From assembly GCA_025927935.1 (NCBI GenBank), contig JAICKM010000434.1, forward strand, positions 1 through 6,099: a DNA stretch of 6,099 nt, read 5' to 3'. Of the stretch, positions 1-6,099 are shown piece by piece. Numbering within the stretch: the stretch's first letter is position 1; every line of letters starts with the position of its first letter. Both the position numbers and the translations under genes were made by a program. The notes below the pieces were generated by a model. It had not been told where the DNA came from. It searched no databases and saw nothing but the letters and a program-made list of their open reading frames with translations. This stretch comes from Chloroflexia bacterium. Lineage in GTDB: Bacteria; Chloroflexota; Chloroflexia; QHBQ01; JADMIH01.

Positions 1-222
1 CCCCCGGAGTCCCGATTTTAATCGGGCCGGCGGCCACAGCGCCCATCCGGCCCGCGCCGCCCCCCGTGCCCCAAACCAGTCCCGACAACGCGAAATCACC
101 GGGACCGCGAACCGCCGCCGCGCCGCCCAGCAGGACATAGCCACGGGCATAGCGCGGCATAGAGTGTGCAGATTGCCGGGTGGTTCGTGCGGACAGTGGA
201 CAACTAGGGGAGGGGAATCATT
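1..222. other. Non-coding leader region upstream of the GH3 gene
   Basis: No convincing gene lies here. The region is very GC-rich and most frames are open by composition alone. It contains a short perfect hairpin (CCCGAT, 4-nt loop, ATCGGG, positions 11-26) close to the left edge, which could be the end of an unseen upstream gene. It also holds three CATAG elements at 136, 148 and 158, the last two within a GGCATAG repeat spaced 10 bp apart. The polypurine ribosome binding site of the next gene lies at 206-215. I could not identify a convincing -35/-10 pair for the GH3 gene, so its promoter is either weak, activator-dependent, or outside the window. Confidence 0.5.
206..215 (+). promoter_or_regulatory. 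Strong Shine-Dalgarno site setting the GTG start of the GH3 gene
   Basis: The purine run AGGGGAGGGG ends 7 nt before the GTG at 223. This spacing favours GTG 223 as the true start over any internal ATG, and the protein from there begins directly with the conserved N-terminal region of the family. Confidence 0.75.
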
Positions 223-2361
223 GTGGCAGCAGACACACCCGTATATCTGGACAGTACGCGCCCGACCGCGGAGCGGGTGCAGGATCTGATCGCGCAAATG
301 ACGGTGGAAGAGAAGATCGGCCAGTTGCAGAACGCCGCCGCGGCAGTTCCACGCCTGGGCATCCCGGCCTACAACTACTGGAACGAGGCGCTGCACGGCG
401 TGGCGCGCAACGGCCGCGCGACAGTCTTCCCCCAGATCATCGGCATGGCCGCCACCTGGGACCCGGCACTCATCCAGCGCGCCGCCTCGGCCATTGCCGA
501 TGAGGCCCGCGCCAAGTACCATGAGGCGTTACGGCGGCACGGCTTCACACAACTCTACCAGGGGCTGACGTTCTGGTCGCCCAACGTCAATATCTATCGC
601 GACCCGCGCTGGGGGCGCGGCCAGGAGACGTGGGGCGAAGACCCGTATCTGACCGGCGAATTAGGCGCGACCTTCGTGCGCGGTATGCAGGGCGACGACC
701 CGCGCTACCTCAAGACCGCCGCCTGCGCCAAGCACTATGCCGTCCACAGCGGGCCGGAGAAGCTGCGCCACGGCTTTGACGCGGAAGTCAGCCGGCACGA
801 TCTACAGGATACCTACCTGCCCGCTTTCCATGCGCTGGTCGATGCCGGCGTCGAGTCGGTCATGGGCGCCTATAACCGGGTCAATGGCGAGCCATGCTGC
901 GCGCATCCCTACCTGCTCGGCGAGGTGTTGCGCGGGGCCTGGGGTTTCCAGGGCCATGTCGTCTCCGACTGCGGCGCGGTCACGGACATCTACAGCGGCC
1001 ACCACACCGCCGCCACCGAGGCCGAGGCCGCCGCGCTGGCGATCACGCGCGGCTGTGACCTGGAATGCGGCAAGACCTACCGGCACCTGGATAGAGCACT
1101 GGCCCAGGGCCTGCTGGCCGAGGCGGACATCGACACCGCGCTGGCCCGTGTGCTGACCACCCGTTTCAAACTGGGCATGTTCGATCCGCCGGAGCAGGTA
1201 CCCTATGCCGCCACGCCGCTCAGCGTGATCGCCAGTCCGGAACACCGGGCGCTGGCTTATGAGGCGGCGGCCAAGTCGGTGGTGCTGCTGAAGAACCGCG
1301 GCAATATCCTGCCGCTCAGCCCCGAAGTAAAGACGATTCGCGTGCTCGGCCCCACGGCGGCCGACCTCAGCGTGTTGCTGGGCAGCTACCACGGGCTGAA
1401 CGGCACGCTGACCTCGCTGCTCGAAGGCATCGTGGACCGGCTGCCTGAGGGCGCCGGCCTGGAGTATCGCATGGGCTGCCAGATCCTGCATCCGAATACG
1501 GCGTCGCAGGAATGGCTGTTCAGCCCCCGCTCGCAGCCCGATGTGGTGATCGCCTGCATGGGCGTGACACCCATGCTCGAAGGCGAGGAAGGCGATGCCA
1601 TTGCCTCGACCGAGGAGGGCGACCGCGCAGGCATCGAGTTGCCCGCCGTACAGGCCGATTTCGTCCGCAAACTGGCCCAGGCGGGCGCCAGGGTGGTGCT
1701 GGTGCTGACGGGCGGCGGCCCCATCGCGCTGGGCGACCTGGAGGATCTGGTCGAAGCCGTGCTGTTCGTCTGGTATCCGGGCGAGGCCGGCGGGGCGGCG
1801 GTCGCCGATGTGCTGTTCGGGCACGTCACGCCGTCAGGCAAGCTGCCGCTGACGTTCCCGCGCTCACTGGCCGACCTGCCGCCGTTCGACGACTACCGCA
1901 TGCAGGGGCGCACCTACCGCTACGCCACCAGTGATCCACTCTACCCCTTCGGCTTCGGCCTCAGCTACACCCAGTTCGCGTACAGCAATGTCCAGGTGGC
2001 GCCAGACCACCTCGCCGCCGGGACCGATTTGCGTTGCACCGTGGAGGTCGCCAACGTGGGGCCGCGCGACGGAGAAGAAGTTGTGCAGGTCTACGTGAGC
2101 GCGCCCGACGTGCCGGGGGCACCCCGCCACAGCCTGGCCGCTTTCCGCCGCGTGGCGCTGGCCGCCGGAGAGCGGCAAACCGTGACCTTCGAAATTCCGG
2201 CCCAGCGCCTGAGGGTGGTTGATGCGGACGGCGTGGCCCAGGCGGCGCCGGGTCGTTGGCGGCTGACGGTGGGCGGGTGTTCGCCGGGCGCGCGAGGCGT
2301 GGCCCTCGGCGCGCCCGCACCGGCTACCGCCGAGTTCGCCGTGCAGGCGCCGGGCGCCTGA
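223..2361 (+). CDS. Glycoside hydrolase family 3 beta-xylosidase/beta-glucosidase, cytoplasmic
   Basis: A complete 712-residue GH3 enzyme expected to remove terminal beta-linked xylose or glucose from short oligosaccharides by a retaining mechanism. The N-terminal TIM-barrel domain (about 15-320) contains YNYWNEALHGVA (50-61), SPNVNIYRDPRWGRGQET (119-136), KHYAVHSGPE (170-179), MGAYNRVNGEPCC (214-226) and VVSDCGAV (246-253). By family homology D249 in the last motif is the catalytic nucleophile. GCDLECG (277-283) is typical of the bacterial/fungal xylosidase branch. The second alpha/beta sandwich domain (about 345-560) holds the acid/base region, with candidate residues E453-E456 in LEGEEGD and the following GDRAGIELP. 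A fibronectin-III-like domain (about 597-685) closes the protein. There is no PA14 insertion and no signal peptide, so it acts inside the cell on imported oligosaccharides. The GTG start is set by the strong upstream ribosome binding site. Substrate preference between xyloside, glucoside and arabinoside cannot be settled from sequence. The probable xylose isomerase at the right edge favours xylosides. Confidence 0.93.
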   Translation: MAADTPVYLDSTRPTAERVQDLIAQMTVEEKIGQLQNAAAAVPRLGIPAYNYWNEALHGVARNGRATVFPQIIGMAATWDPALIQRAASAIADEARAKYHEALRRHGFTQLYQGLTFWSPNVNIYRDPRWGRGQETWGEDPYLTGELGATFVRGMQGDDPRYLKTAACAKHYAVHSGPEKLRHGFDAEVSRHDLQDTYLPAFHALVDAGVESVMGAYNRVNGEPCCAHPYLLGEVLRGAWGFQGHVVSDCGAVTDIYSGHHTAATEAEAAALAITRGCDLECGKTYRHLDRALAQGLLAEADIDTALARVLTTRFKLGMFDPPEQVPYAATPLSVIASPEHRALAYEAAAKSVVLLKNRGNILPLSPEVKTIRVLGPTAADLSVLLGSYHGLNGTLTSLLEGIVDRLPEGAGLEYRMGCQILHPNTASQEWLFSPRSQPDVVIACMGVTPMLEGEEGDAIASTEEGDRAGIELPAVQADFVRKLAQAGARVVLVLTGGGPIALGDLEDLVEAVLFVWYPGEAGGAAVADVLFGHVTPSGKLPLTFPRSLADLPPFDDYRMQGRTYRYATSDPLYPFGFGLSYTQFAYSNVQVAPDHLAAGTDLRCTVEVANVGPRDGEEVVQVYVSAPDVPGAPRHSLAAFRRVALAAGERQTVTFEIPAQRLRVVDADGVAQAAPGRWRLTVGGCSPGARGVALGAPAPATAEFAVQAPGA
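2344..2360 (+). other. Hairpin overlapping the GH3 stop codon
   Basis: CAGGCGC, loop CGG, GCGCCTG forms a perfect 7-bp GC-rich stem that includes most of the TGA stop codon (2359-2361). No T-tract follows, so it is not a classical intrinsic terminator. It could stabilise the 3' end or pause transcription. The decamer GGCGCCGGGC inside it recurs 30 bp downstream (2376-2385). Confidence 0.35.
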
Positions 2362-2508
2362 CCCAAAGTTACCTTGGCGCCGGGCAGCGGCAAGCCAACC
2401 TGGCCCAGAATAAGACCGCTGCGCCGGAATTCAGCCGTGGACGGCTGCCCCGCATAGCTGTCCGTATCCGCTGACGTAAAAATGGTGTCAATTCGCACCC
2501 TATAGCTC
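2362..2508. other. Intergenic region between the GH3 gene and the RHH operon
   Basis: I see no coding sequence here. The region shifts from GC-rich sequence to the more AT-rich promoter area near 2475. It contains the hairpin at 2432-2447 and the first ATGGTGTCA element at 2482-2490. It therefore separates two transcription units rather than linking GH3 to the efflux operon. Confidence 0.6.
2432..2447 (+). terminator. Possible GH3 transcript-end hairpin without T-tract
   Basis: CAGCCG, loop TGGA, CGGCTG is a perfect 6-bp inverted repeat (7 bp if the loop-flanking T and A are counted). It lies 70 nt after the GH3 stop and before the next promoter, where a terminator would be expected. A C-rich run rather than T's follows, so the terminator role is a positional guess. 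Confidence 0.3.
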
Positions 2509-2544
2509 TTGACATGATATCATTATGGTGCTATTATGGTGTCA
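2482..2544. promoter_or_regulatory. Probable operator cluster for the RHH regulator
   Basis: The nonamer ATGGTGTCA occurs at 2482-2490 and 2536-2544, and a variant ATGGTGCTA at 2525-2533. TTATGGTG at 2523-2530 and 2534-2541 forms a direct repeat with 11-bp spacing, about one helical turn. The perfect palindrome ATGATATCAT spans 2514-2523. These elements fill the promoter spacer, the -10 region and the start codon. Ribbon-helix-helix proteins usually bind arrays of short half-sites overlapping their own promoter, so autorepression by the first gene product is the simplest reading. Binding itself is inference. Confidence 0.55.
2509..2537 (+). promoter_or_regulatory. Near-consensus housekeeping promoter of the RHH-DUF4097-ABC operon
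   Basis: A perfect -35 box TTGACA (2509-2514) is followed by an exactly 17-nt spacer and the -10 box TATTAT (2532-2537), which matches TATAAT at five of six bases. The expected transcription start, about 6-7 nt after the -10 box, falls at 2543-2544, on the A of the first ATG. This stands out clearly from the GC-rich surroundings. Confidence 0.8.
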
Positions 2545-3068
2545 TGAACTTAACCCACTACGTAAACGATCTCCAACACCAGTTGGAAGTGGCCGCCGAA
2601 GCAGGCGGTGAGGAAGCCCATACACTTGCTGAGCGCCTCATCGCCCCGCTCGAGGCGGCCACCCGGCTCGTGCTGTTGGAAGCGCTATCTGCCGCGGCGA
2701 GCGAGATCACTCGTGAGCTTGCGCCTGGCTCGGTCGATGTGCGCCTCCGCGGGCGCGACCCCGAGTTCGTTGTAACACCACCACCAGCCGGCCCGGCTTT
2801 TGAGGAAGTTGCCGAGAACAGGTCCGCGGCTGCCCCATCATCTAGCCAAAGTACACCGGGCGAGCTCGACGAGGGCGGGACGGCGCGCACCACACTTCGC
2901 TTGCCTGAGCACCTCAAGCTGCGGATCGAGGAAGCCGCCGCCCGCGAAGGACTTTCAGTCAATTCCTGGCTCGTTCGTGCCGTCGCCGCGGCGCTGGAGC
3001 CTAAAGATCGCCGCCCGGCACAAAGCTCCCCCCCCGGCGGCGAACGATATACCGGCTGGGTTCGCTAG
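2544..3068 (+). CDS. Ribbon-helix-helix (HicB/Arc-like) DNA-binding regulator with a distinct N-terminal domain, probably leaderless
   Basis: A 174-residue protein and likely DNA-binding autoregulator of this operon. Residues about 1-77 form a helix-rich N-terminal domain (an amphipathic alanine/leucine/glutamate-rich stretch 8-60, then a short strand region VDVRLRGRDPEFVV 64-77). A proline/serine-rich low-complexity linker covers about 78-112. A C-terminal RHH domain follows at about 114-152: the strand RTTLRLP, then the helix HLKLRIEEAAAREG, then LSVNSWLVRAVAAALE. The chain ends in a short basic tail, RYTGWVR. The ATG at 2544 was chosen because the promoter -10 box ends 6 nt earlier and the reading frame upstream (ATG 2514) lies inside the promoter. 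No Shine-Dalgarno sequence precedes 2544, consistent with leaderless translation. RHH domains of this sort are often labelled HicB antitoxins, but no HicA-like toxin is nearby. The same N-terminal domain is, from memory, common next to DUF4097 genes in Actinomycetota and Chloroflexota. Confidence 0.82.
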   Translation: MNLTHYVNDLQHQLEVAAEAGGEEAHTLAERLIAPLEAATRLVLLEALSAAASEITRELAPGSVDVRLRGRDPEFVVTPPPAGPAFEEVAENRSAAAPSSSQSTPGELDEGGTARTTLRLPEHLKLRIEEAAAREGLSVNSWLVRAVAAALEPKDRRPAQSSPPGGERYTGWVR

Positions 3069-3069
3069 C

Positions 3070-3112
3070 ATGACACCGCTTTCACGCCTCGCCCCGATGA
3101 GCAAGGGTGTCA
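3070..3112. repeat. Inverted GGTGTCA pair upstream of the DUF4097 gene
   Basis: TGACACC at 3071-3077 and its reverse complement GGTGTCA at 3106-3112 flank a 28-nt interval between the RHH stop codon and the DUF4097 ribosome binding site. The heptamer is the same as in the two promoter elements ATGGTGTCA. It may be a secondary operator or a weak RNA stem, but one further copy inside the GH3 coding region (1565-1571) shows that chance occurrence is possible. Confidence 0.3.
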
Positions 3113-3126
3113 CCAACCGCCGGCAG

Positions 3127-3134
3127 AAAGGGAG
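3127..3134 (+). promoter_or_regulatory. Shine-Dalgarno site setting the DUF4097 start
   Basis: AAAGGGAG ends 7 nt before the ATG at 3142. The reading frame stays open far upstream through the RHH gene, so this site, together with the start of family-like sequence right after it, decides the start codon. In-frame ATGs at 3070 and 3097 have no comparable site. Confidence 0.7.
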
Positions 3135-3141
3135 CAGGGCC

Positions 3142-3984
3142 ATGCCAATATTCGCCACGCCACAACCCATCATCGTCACAATCGATCTCGCTGTCGCTGA
3201 CCTCAAGATCATCGCGGGCGAGCGCACCGACACCGTCGTCGAAGTACGTCCGCGCAACGCCGCCAGGGCCGCCGATGTCAAGGCCGCAGAGCTGACTCGT
3301 GTCGAGTACGCCAACGGCAGACTGCTGGTCAAAGGGCCGCGCCAACGCGGCATCTTCGGCAGAACTGAGTCGATCATAGTGACAATCGAACTGCCGGCGG
3401 GATCGCATGTGTACGGTAGCGCGGCAATGAGTGAGTTCCGCGGGGAGGGCCGGCTAGGAGAGTGCCGCTTCTATACGGCCATGGGCGACATCAGCCTCGA
3501 TCAGACCGGCACACTGAATCTGAACACCGACTACGGTAACATCACCGTAGAGCGCGTGGTGGGCCAGGCCAATATCAGCACCGGCTCCGGGTCCGTGCGC
3601 ATCCGCGCAATCGATGGCCCGGCGACGATCAAGAACTCCAACGGCCCCACCACCATCGGGGAAGTCACCGGGCAGCTGCGGTTGAACGGCGCTAACAGCG
3701 ACTTCTCCGTCGACCGGACCCACACTTCAGTCACCGCCCGGATTGCCCACGGCAGCGTCCGCATCGGCGAGGTTGTGCGCGGCTCAATCCTGCTCGAAAC
3801 CGCGTTCGGCGAGCTTGAAGTGGGCATCCGTCAAGGCACCGCCGCCTGGCTCGACGTGAGTACGCGGTACGGCAGCGTGCGCAACTCCCTGCCCGCCCAC
3901 GACGGTCCGCGGCAGTCCGACGAGACCGTTGAAGTGCGCGCACGCACCTCCTATGGCGATATCACGATTCGCCGCTCGACTTAA
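3142..3984 (+). CDS. DUF4097 family beta-strand repeat protein, cytoplasmic, function unknown
   Basis: A 280-residue protein that begins with a beta-rich segment (IIVTIDLAVADLKI about 10-23, TVVEVRP about 31-37). A charged alanine-rich stretch follows at about 38-56, then RLLVKGP and IIVTIELPAGSHV (78-90). From about 100 to 278 it consists of short repeated strands, each turning at a glycine-containing step: MGDI 114, YGNI 131, SGSV 149, NSNGPT 165, HGSV 203, FGEL 222, YGSV 243 and YGDI 271. The spacing is about 15-28 residues, consistent with a beta-helix or stacked beta-sheet fold typical of DUF4097. Some relatives are described as putative adhesins, but no signal peptide, membrane anchor or sorting motif is visible, so this copy should stay in the cytoplasm. 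It lies 73 nt after the RHH gene and 26 nt before the ABC ATPase, so it is probably co-transcribed. It may sense or scaffold something related to the transporter; that is speculation. Confidence 0.88.
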   Translation: MPIFATPQPIIVTIDLAVADLKIIAGERTDTVVEVRPRNAARAADVKAAELTRVEYANGRLLVKGPRQRGIFGRTESIIVTIELPAGSHVYGSAAMSEFRGEGRLGECRFYTAMGDISLDQTGTLNLNTDYGNITVERVVGQANISTGSGSVRIRAIDGPATIKNSNGPTTIGEVTGQLRLNGANSDFSVDRTHTSVTARIAHGSVRIGEVVRGSILLETAFGELEVGIRQGTAAWLDVSTRYGSVRNSLPAHDGPRQSDETVEVRARTSYGDITIRRST

Positions 3985-4010
3985 ACCACTCGGACAAGGA
4001 GCACGCAGTT

Positions 4011-4966
<956 letters not shown>

Positions 4967-4967
<1 letters not shown>

Positions 4968-5767
4968 TGAACACTCTCGCCTATACATTGAGCGATTCGG
5001 TGACGATGCTGCGCCGCAATCTCGTGCACATGAAGCGCTACCCCCTCGTGCTGATGGTCGTCGTCGGCCTGCCGGTGATCTTCTTGCTGCTGTTCGTTTA
5101 CGTCCTCGGTGCCACGTTGGGCGCCGGGCTGGGCGGGTCCGCTGACCGCGGCGAATACCTCCAGTACGTGGTTCCTGGAATACTATTGATGGCCGTGGCC
5201 GGTGGCGCCCAGGGGACGGCGATAGCGGTCGCCATGGACATGACCGAAGGTATTATCGCCCGGTTCCGCACCATGGCGATCTCGCGCGCCGCGGTACTGA
5301 GCGGCCACGTCCTGGGCAGCGTGATCCAGACGATGTTGGGCATGGCGGTCGTCATCGCGGTCGCGCTGCTCATCGGGTTCCGGCCCACCACTGGCCCCAT
5401 CGAGTGGATCGCGGCGATTGGCGTCCTCACGATGATTACCTTGGCGCTGACCTGGCTGTCGGTCGCGCTCGGCATGGTGTCCAATAGCGTCGAGGCCGCG
5501 AGCAACCTCCCCATGCCGCTGCTCCTCTTGCCTTTCTTCGGCAGCGGCTTCGTGCCGACGGCCTCGATGCCGGACGCGGTGCGCTGGTTCGCTGAGAACC
5601 AGCCGTTCACACCCTTCATCGAGACGCTGCGTGGGCTGCTCCTGGGCACCGCCATGGGCAACAGCGGGCTACTCACCATCGGCTGGTGCATCGTCATCGC
5701 GCTGGGCGGCTACCTGTGGGCGCTGGCGCTGTACAACCGCAACTCCGCACGTGGCCGGATGCCATAG
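4967..5767 (+). CDS. DrrB-type ABC-2 transporter permease
   Basis: A 266-residue integral membrane protein that should form the channel half of the exporter with the preceding ATPase. After a basic cytoplasmic N-terminus (1-26, with RR and KR) six hydrophobic segments can be seen, at about 27-49, 66-90, 117-138, 147-171, 182-200 and 236-256. This is the usual ABC-2 topology. Between segments 2 and 3 lies DMTEGIIARFRTMAISR (91-107), the cytoplasmic coupling region of the DrrB family. FVPTASMPDAVRWFAENQPFTPFIETLRGLL (195-225) is a typical conserved stretch between the last two membrane segments. The ATG at 4967 overlaps the ATPase stop as TGATG. An adjacent in-frame GTG at 4964 is an alternative start adding one residue. 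The site GGAAGGA at 4951-4957 serves either (9 or 6 nt spacing). It is the last gene of the operon. Confidence 0.94.
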
Positions 5768-5941
5768 AGCGGCAGTACAGCGGCGTATTCGCAGAGCAGC
5801 GCAGCACAAGAACAGGGCCGCCCCTGTGGACGGCCTTGTTCTTCCCCGATTTAGTAACCTACCGATAACCCTACTTTGCCCCTGGCGGCGCGTTTGCTCA
5901 TTTCAGACCAACCGGGCGCCGCTGCCGGGCGCGTGTCCCGA
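5768..5941. other. Convergent intergenic region
   Basis: About 175 bases separate the stop of the permease gene (+) from the stop of the partial isomerase gene (-). No coding sequence is credible here. The main element is the long inverted repeat at 5808-5843. The AT content rises just after it (5845-5880), consistent with a transcription end zone. Confidence 0.6.
5808..5843. terminator. Probable bidirectional terminator between convergent genes
   Basis: AAGAACAGGGCCG (5808-5820), a 10-nt loop, and CGGCCTTGTTCTT (5831-5843) form a 13-bp stem with a single G-T wobble. The distal arm ends T-rich in both reading directions, although no long T-tract follows on either strand. Its place 40 nt after the permease stop and about 100 nt from the convergent isomerase stop fits shared termination. 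An alternative smaller hairpin ACAGGG/CCCTGT (5812-5817 with 5822-5827) can compete with the main one. Confidence 0.65.
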
Positions 5942-6099
5942 CTAGCGCACGCCGAGCAGCAGTTCCATGACCAACTGGTCCAACTCCTCGTAGCGCCGGC
6001 CTCGCGCGGCTAGGGCGGCCACGTCGAACTGCTGCGCCTGTAGCGCCTCGGCCGCCTCGCGGCTGTAACCGCCGCCGGCTGCGGGGCCGGTGTAGCGGC
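5942..6099 (-). CDS. xylA: Probable xylose isomerase, C-terminal 51 codons only
   Basis: Reading the minus strand, an open frame enters at the right edge (first full codon at 6097-6095) and ends with TAG at 5944-5942. The visible C-terminus runs RYTGPAAGGGYSREAAEALQ, then AQQFDVAALAARGRRYEELD and QLVMELLLGVR. The pattern FDV-A-AARG---E-LDQL-M--LLG closely resembles, from memory, the end of actinobacterial-type (class I) xylose isomerases. Those enzymes interconvert D-xylose and D-xylulose in the cytoplasm using divalent metal ions. The catalytic and metal-binding residues lie outside the window, so the call rests on the tail alone. Another TIM-barrel sugar isomerase with a similar tail is possible. 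It is convergent with the ABC operon and its promoter lies to the right. Confidence 0.7.
   Translation of the reverse strand, partial: RYTGPAAGGGYSREAAEALQAQQFDVAALAARGRRYEELDQLVMELLLGVR

Noticed and set aside
1..160. Possible N-terminus of a divergent gene on the minus strand, starting with ATG at 160-158 and open to the left edge
   Set aside because: Only 53 codons are visible, rich in glycine and alanine, without a ribosome binding site before the ATG. Several other frames in the same stretch are also open, so openness is not evidence here. It cannot be excluded without sequence to the left.
802..1824. Long minus-strand open frame of about 340 codons inside the GH3 gene
   Set aside because: It lies antisense to a confidently identified enzyme, has a low-complexity composition typical of GC-rich shadow frames (histidine, glutamine, arginine, glycine) and shows no recognisable motif or ribosome binding site.
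2514..2543. Upstream ATG giving ten extra residues to the RHH protein
   Set aside because: This ATG overlaps the end of the -35 box and the palindrome in the promoter spacer, so it would not be on the main transcript.
2800..3141. N-terminal extension of the DUF4097 reading frame overlapping the RHH gene
   Set aside because: The extension is the alternate frame of the RHH coding sequence, has shadow-like composition, and the ribosome binding site and family-like sequence both start at 3142.
2544..3984. HicAB-type toxin-antitoxin system
   Set aside because: Only an RHH domain is present. The neighbouring gene is a 280-residue beta-repeat protein, not a small dsRNA-binding-fold HicA toxin.

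Overview
This is a GC-rich bacterial window that carries one complete polysaccharide-degradation gene, a complete four-gene operon, and the tail of a convergent sugar-isomerase gene. The high GC, a GTG start, actinobacterial-type DrrA/DrrB and xylose-isomerase-like sequences, and an apparently leaderless regulator gene all point to Chloroflexota (for example a Roseiflexus/Kouleothrix-type filamentous member) or Actinomycetota. This placement is inference from gene style, not from a marker gene.

Layout. Positions 1-222 are non-coding as far as I can tell and hold a small hairpin, a short CATAG repeat cluster and a strong ribosome binding site. Positions 223-2361 (+) encode a complete 712-residue cytoplasmic glycoside hydrolase family 3 enzyme of the beta-xylosidase/beta-glucosidase type. 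Positions 2362-2508 are intergenic, with two compact hairpins that lack T-tracts. At 2509-2537 lies a near-consensus sigma70-type promoter (TTGACA, 17-nt spacer, TATTAT), interleaved with repeated ATGGTG elements and a perfect ATGATATCAT palindrome. Its expected transcription start coincides with the ATG at 2544.

The operon that follows, all on the + strand and closely spaced, encodes: a ribbon-helix-helix (RHH, HicB/Arc-like) regulator with a distinctive N-terminal domain (2544-3068); a DUF4097 beta-strand-repeat protein without a signal peptide (3142-3984); a DrrA-type ABC ATPase (4011-4967); and a DrrB-type ABC-2 permease (4967-5767). Together these look like a self-regulated efflux module: the RHH protein probably binds the repeats in its own promoter, and the ATPase and permease form the exporter. 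The DUF4097 protein is an intracellular partner of unknown function. An imperfect 13-bp inverted repeat at 5808-5843 probably terminates this operon and the convergent gene.

The right edge (5942-6099, -) is the last 51 codons of a gene whose C-terminus matches what I recall of class I/actinobacterial-type xylose isomerases. With the GH3 enzyme on the other side, it suggests a xylan/xylose utilisation neighbourhood into which the RHH-DUF4097-DrrAB module is placed. The part of the window most worth following is that module: its function and ligand cannot be read from the sequence, its first gene appears leaderless, and its promoter has a dense operator-like architecture.
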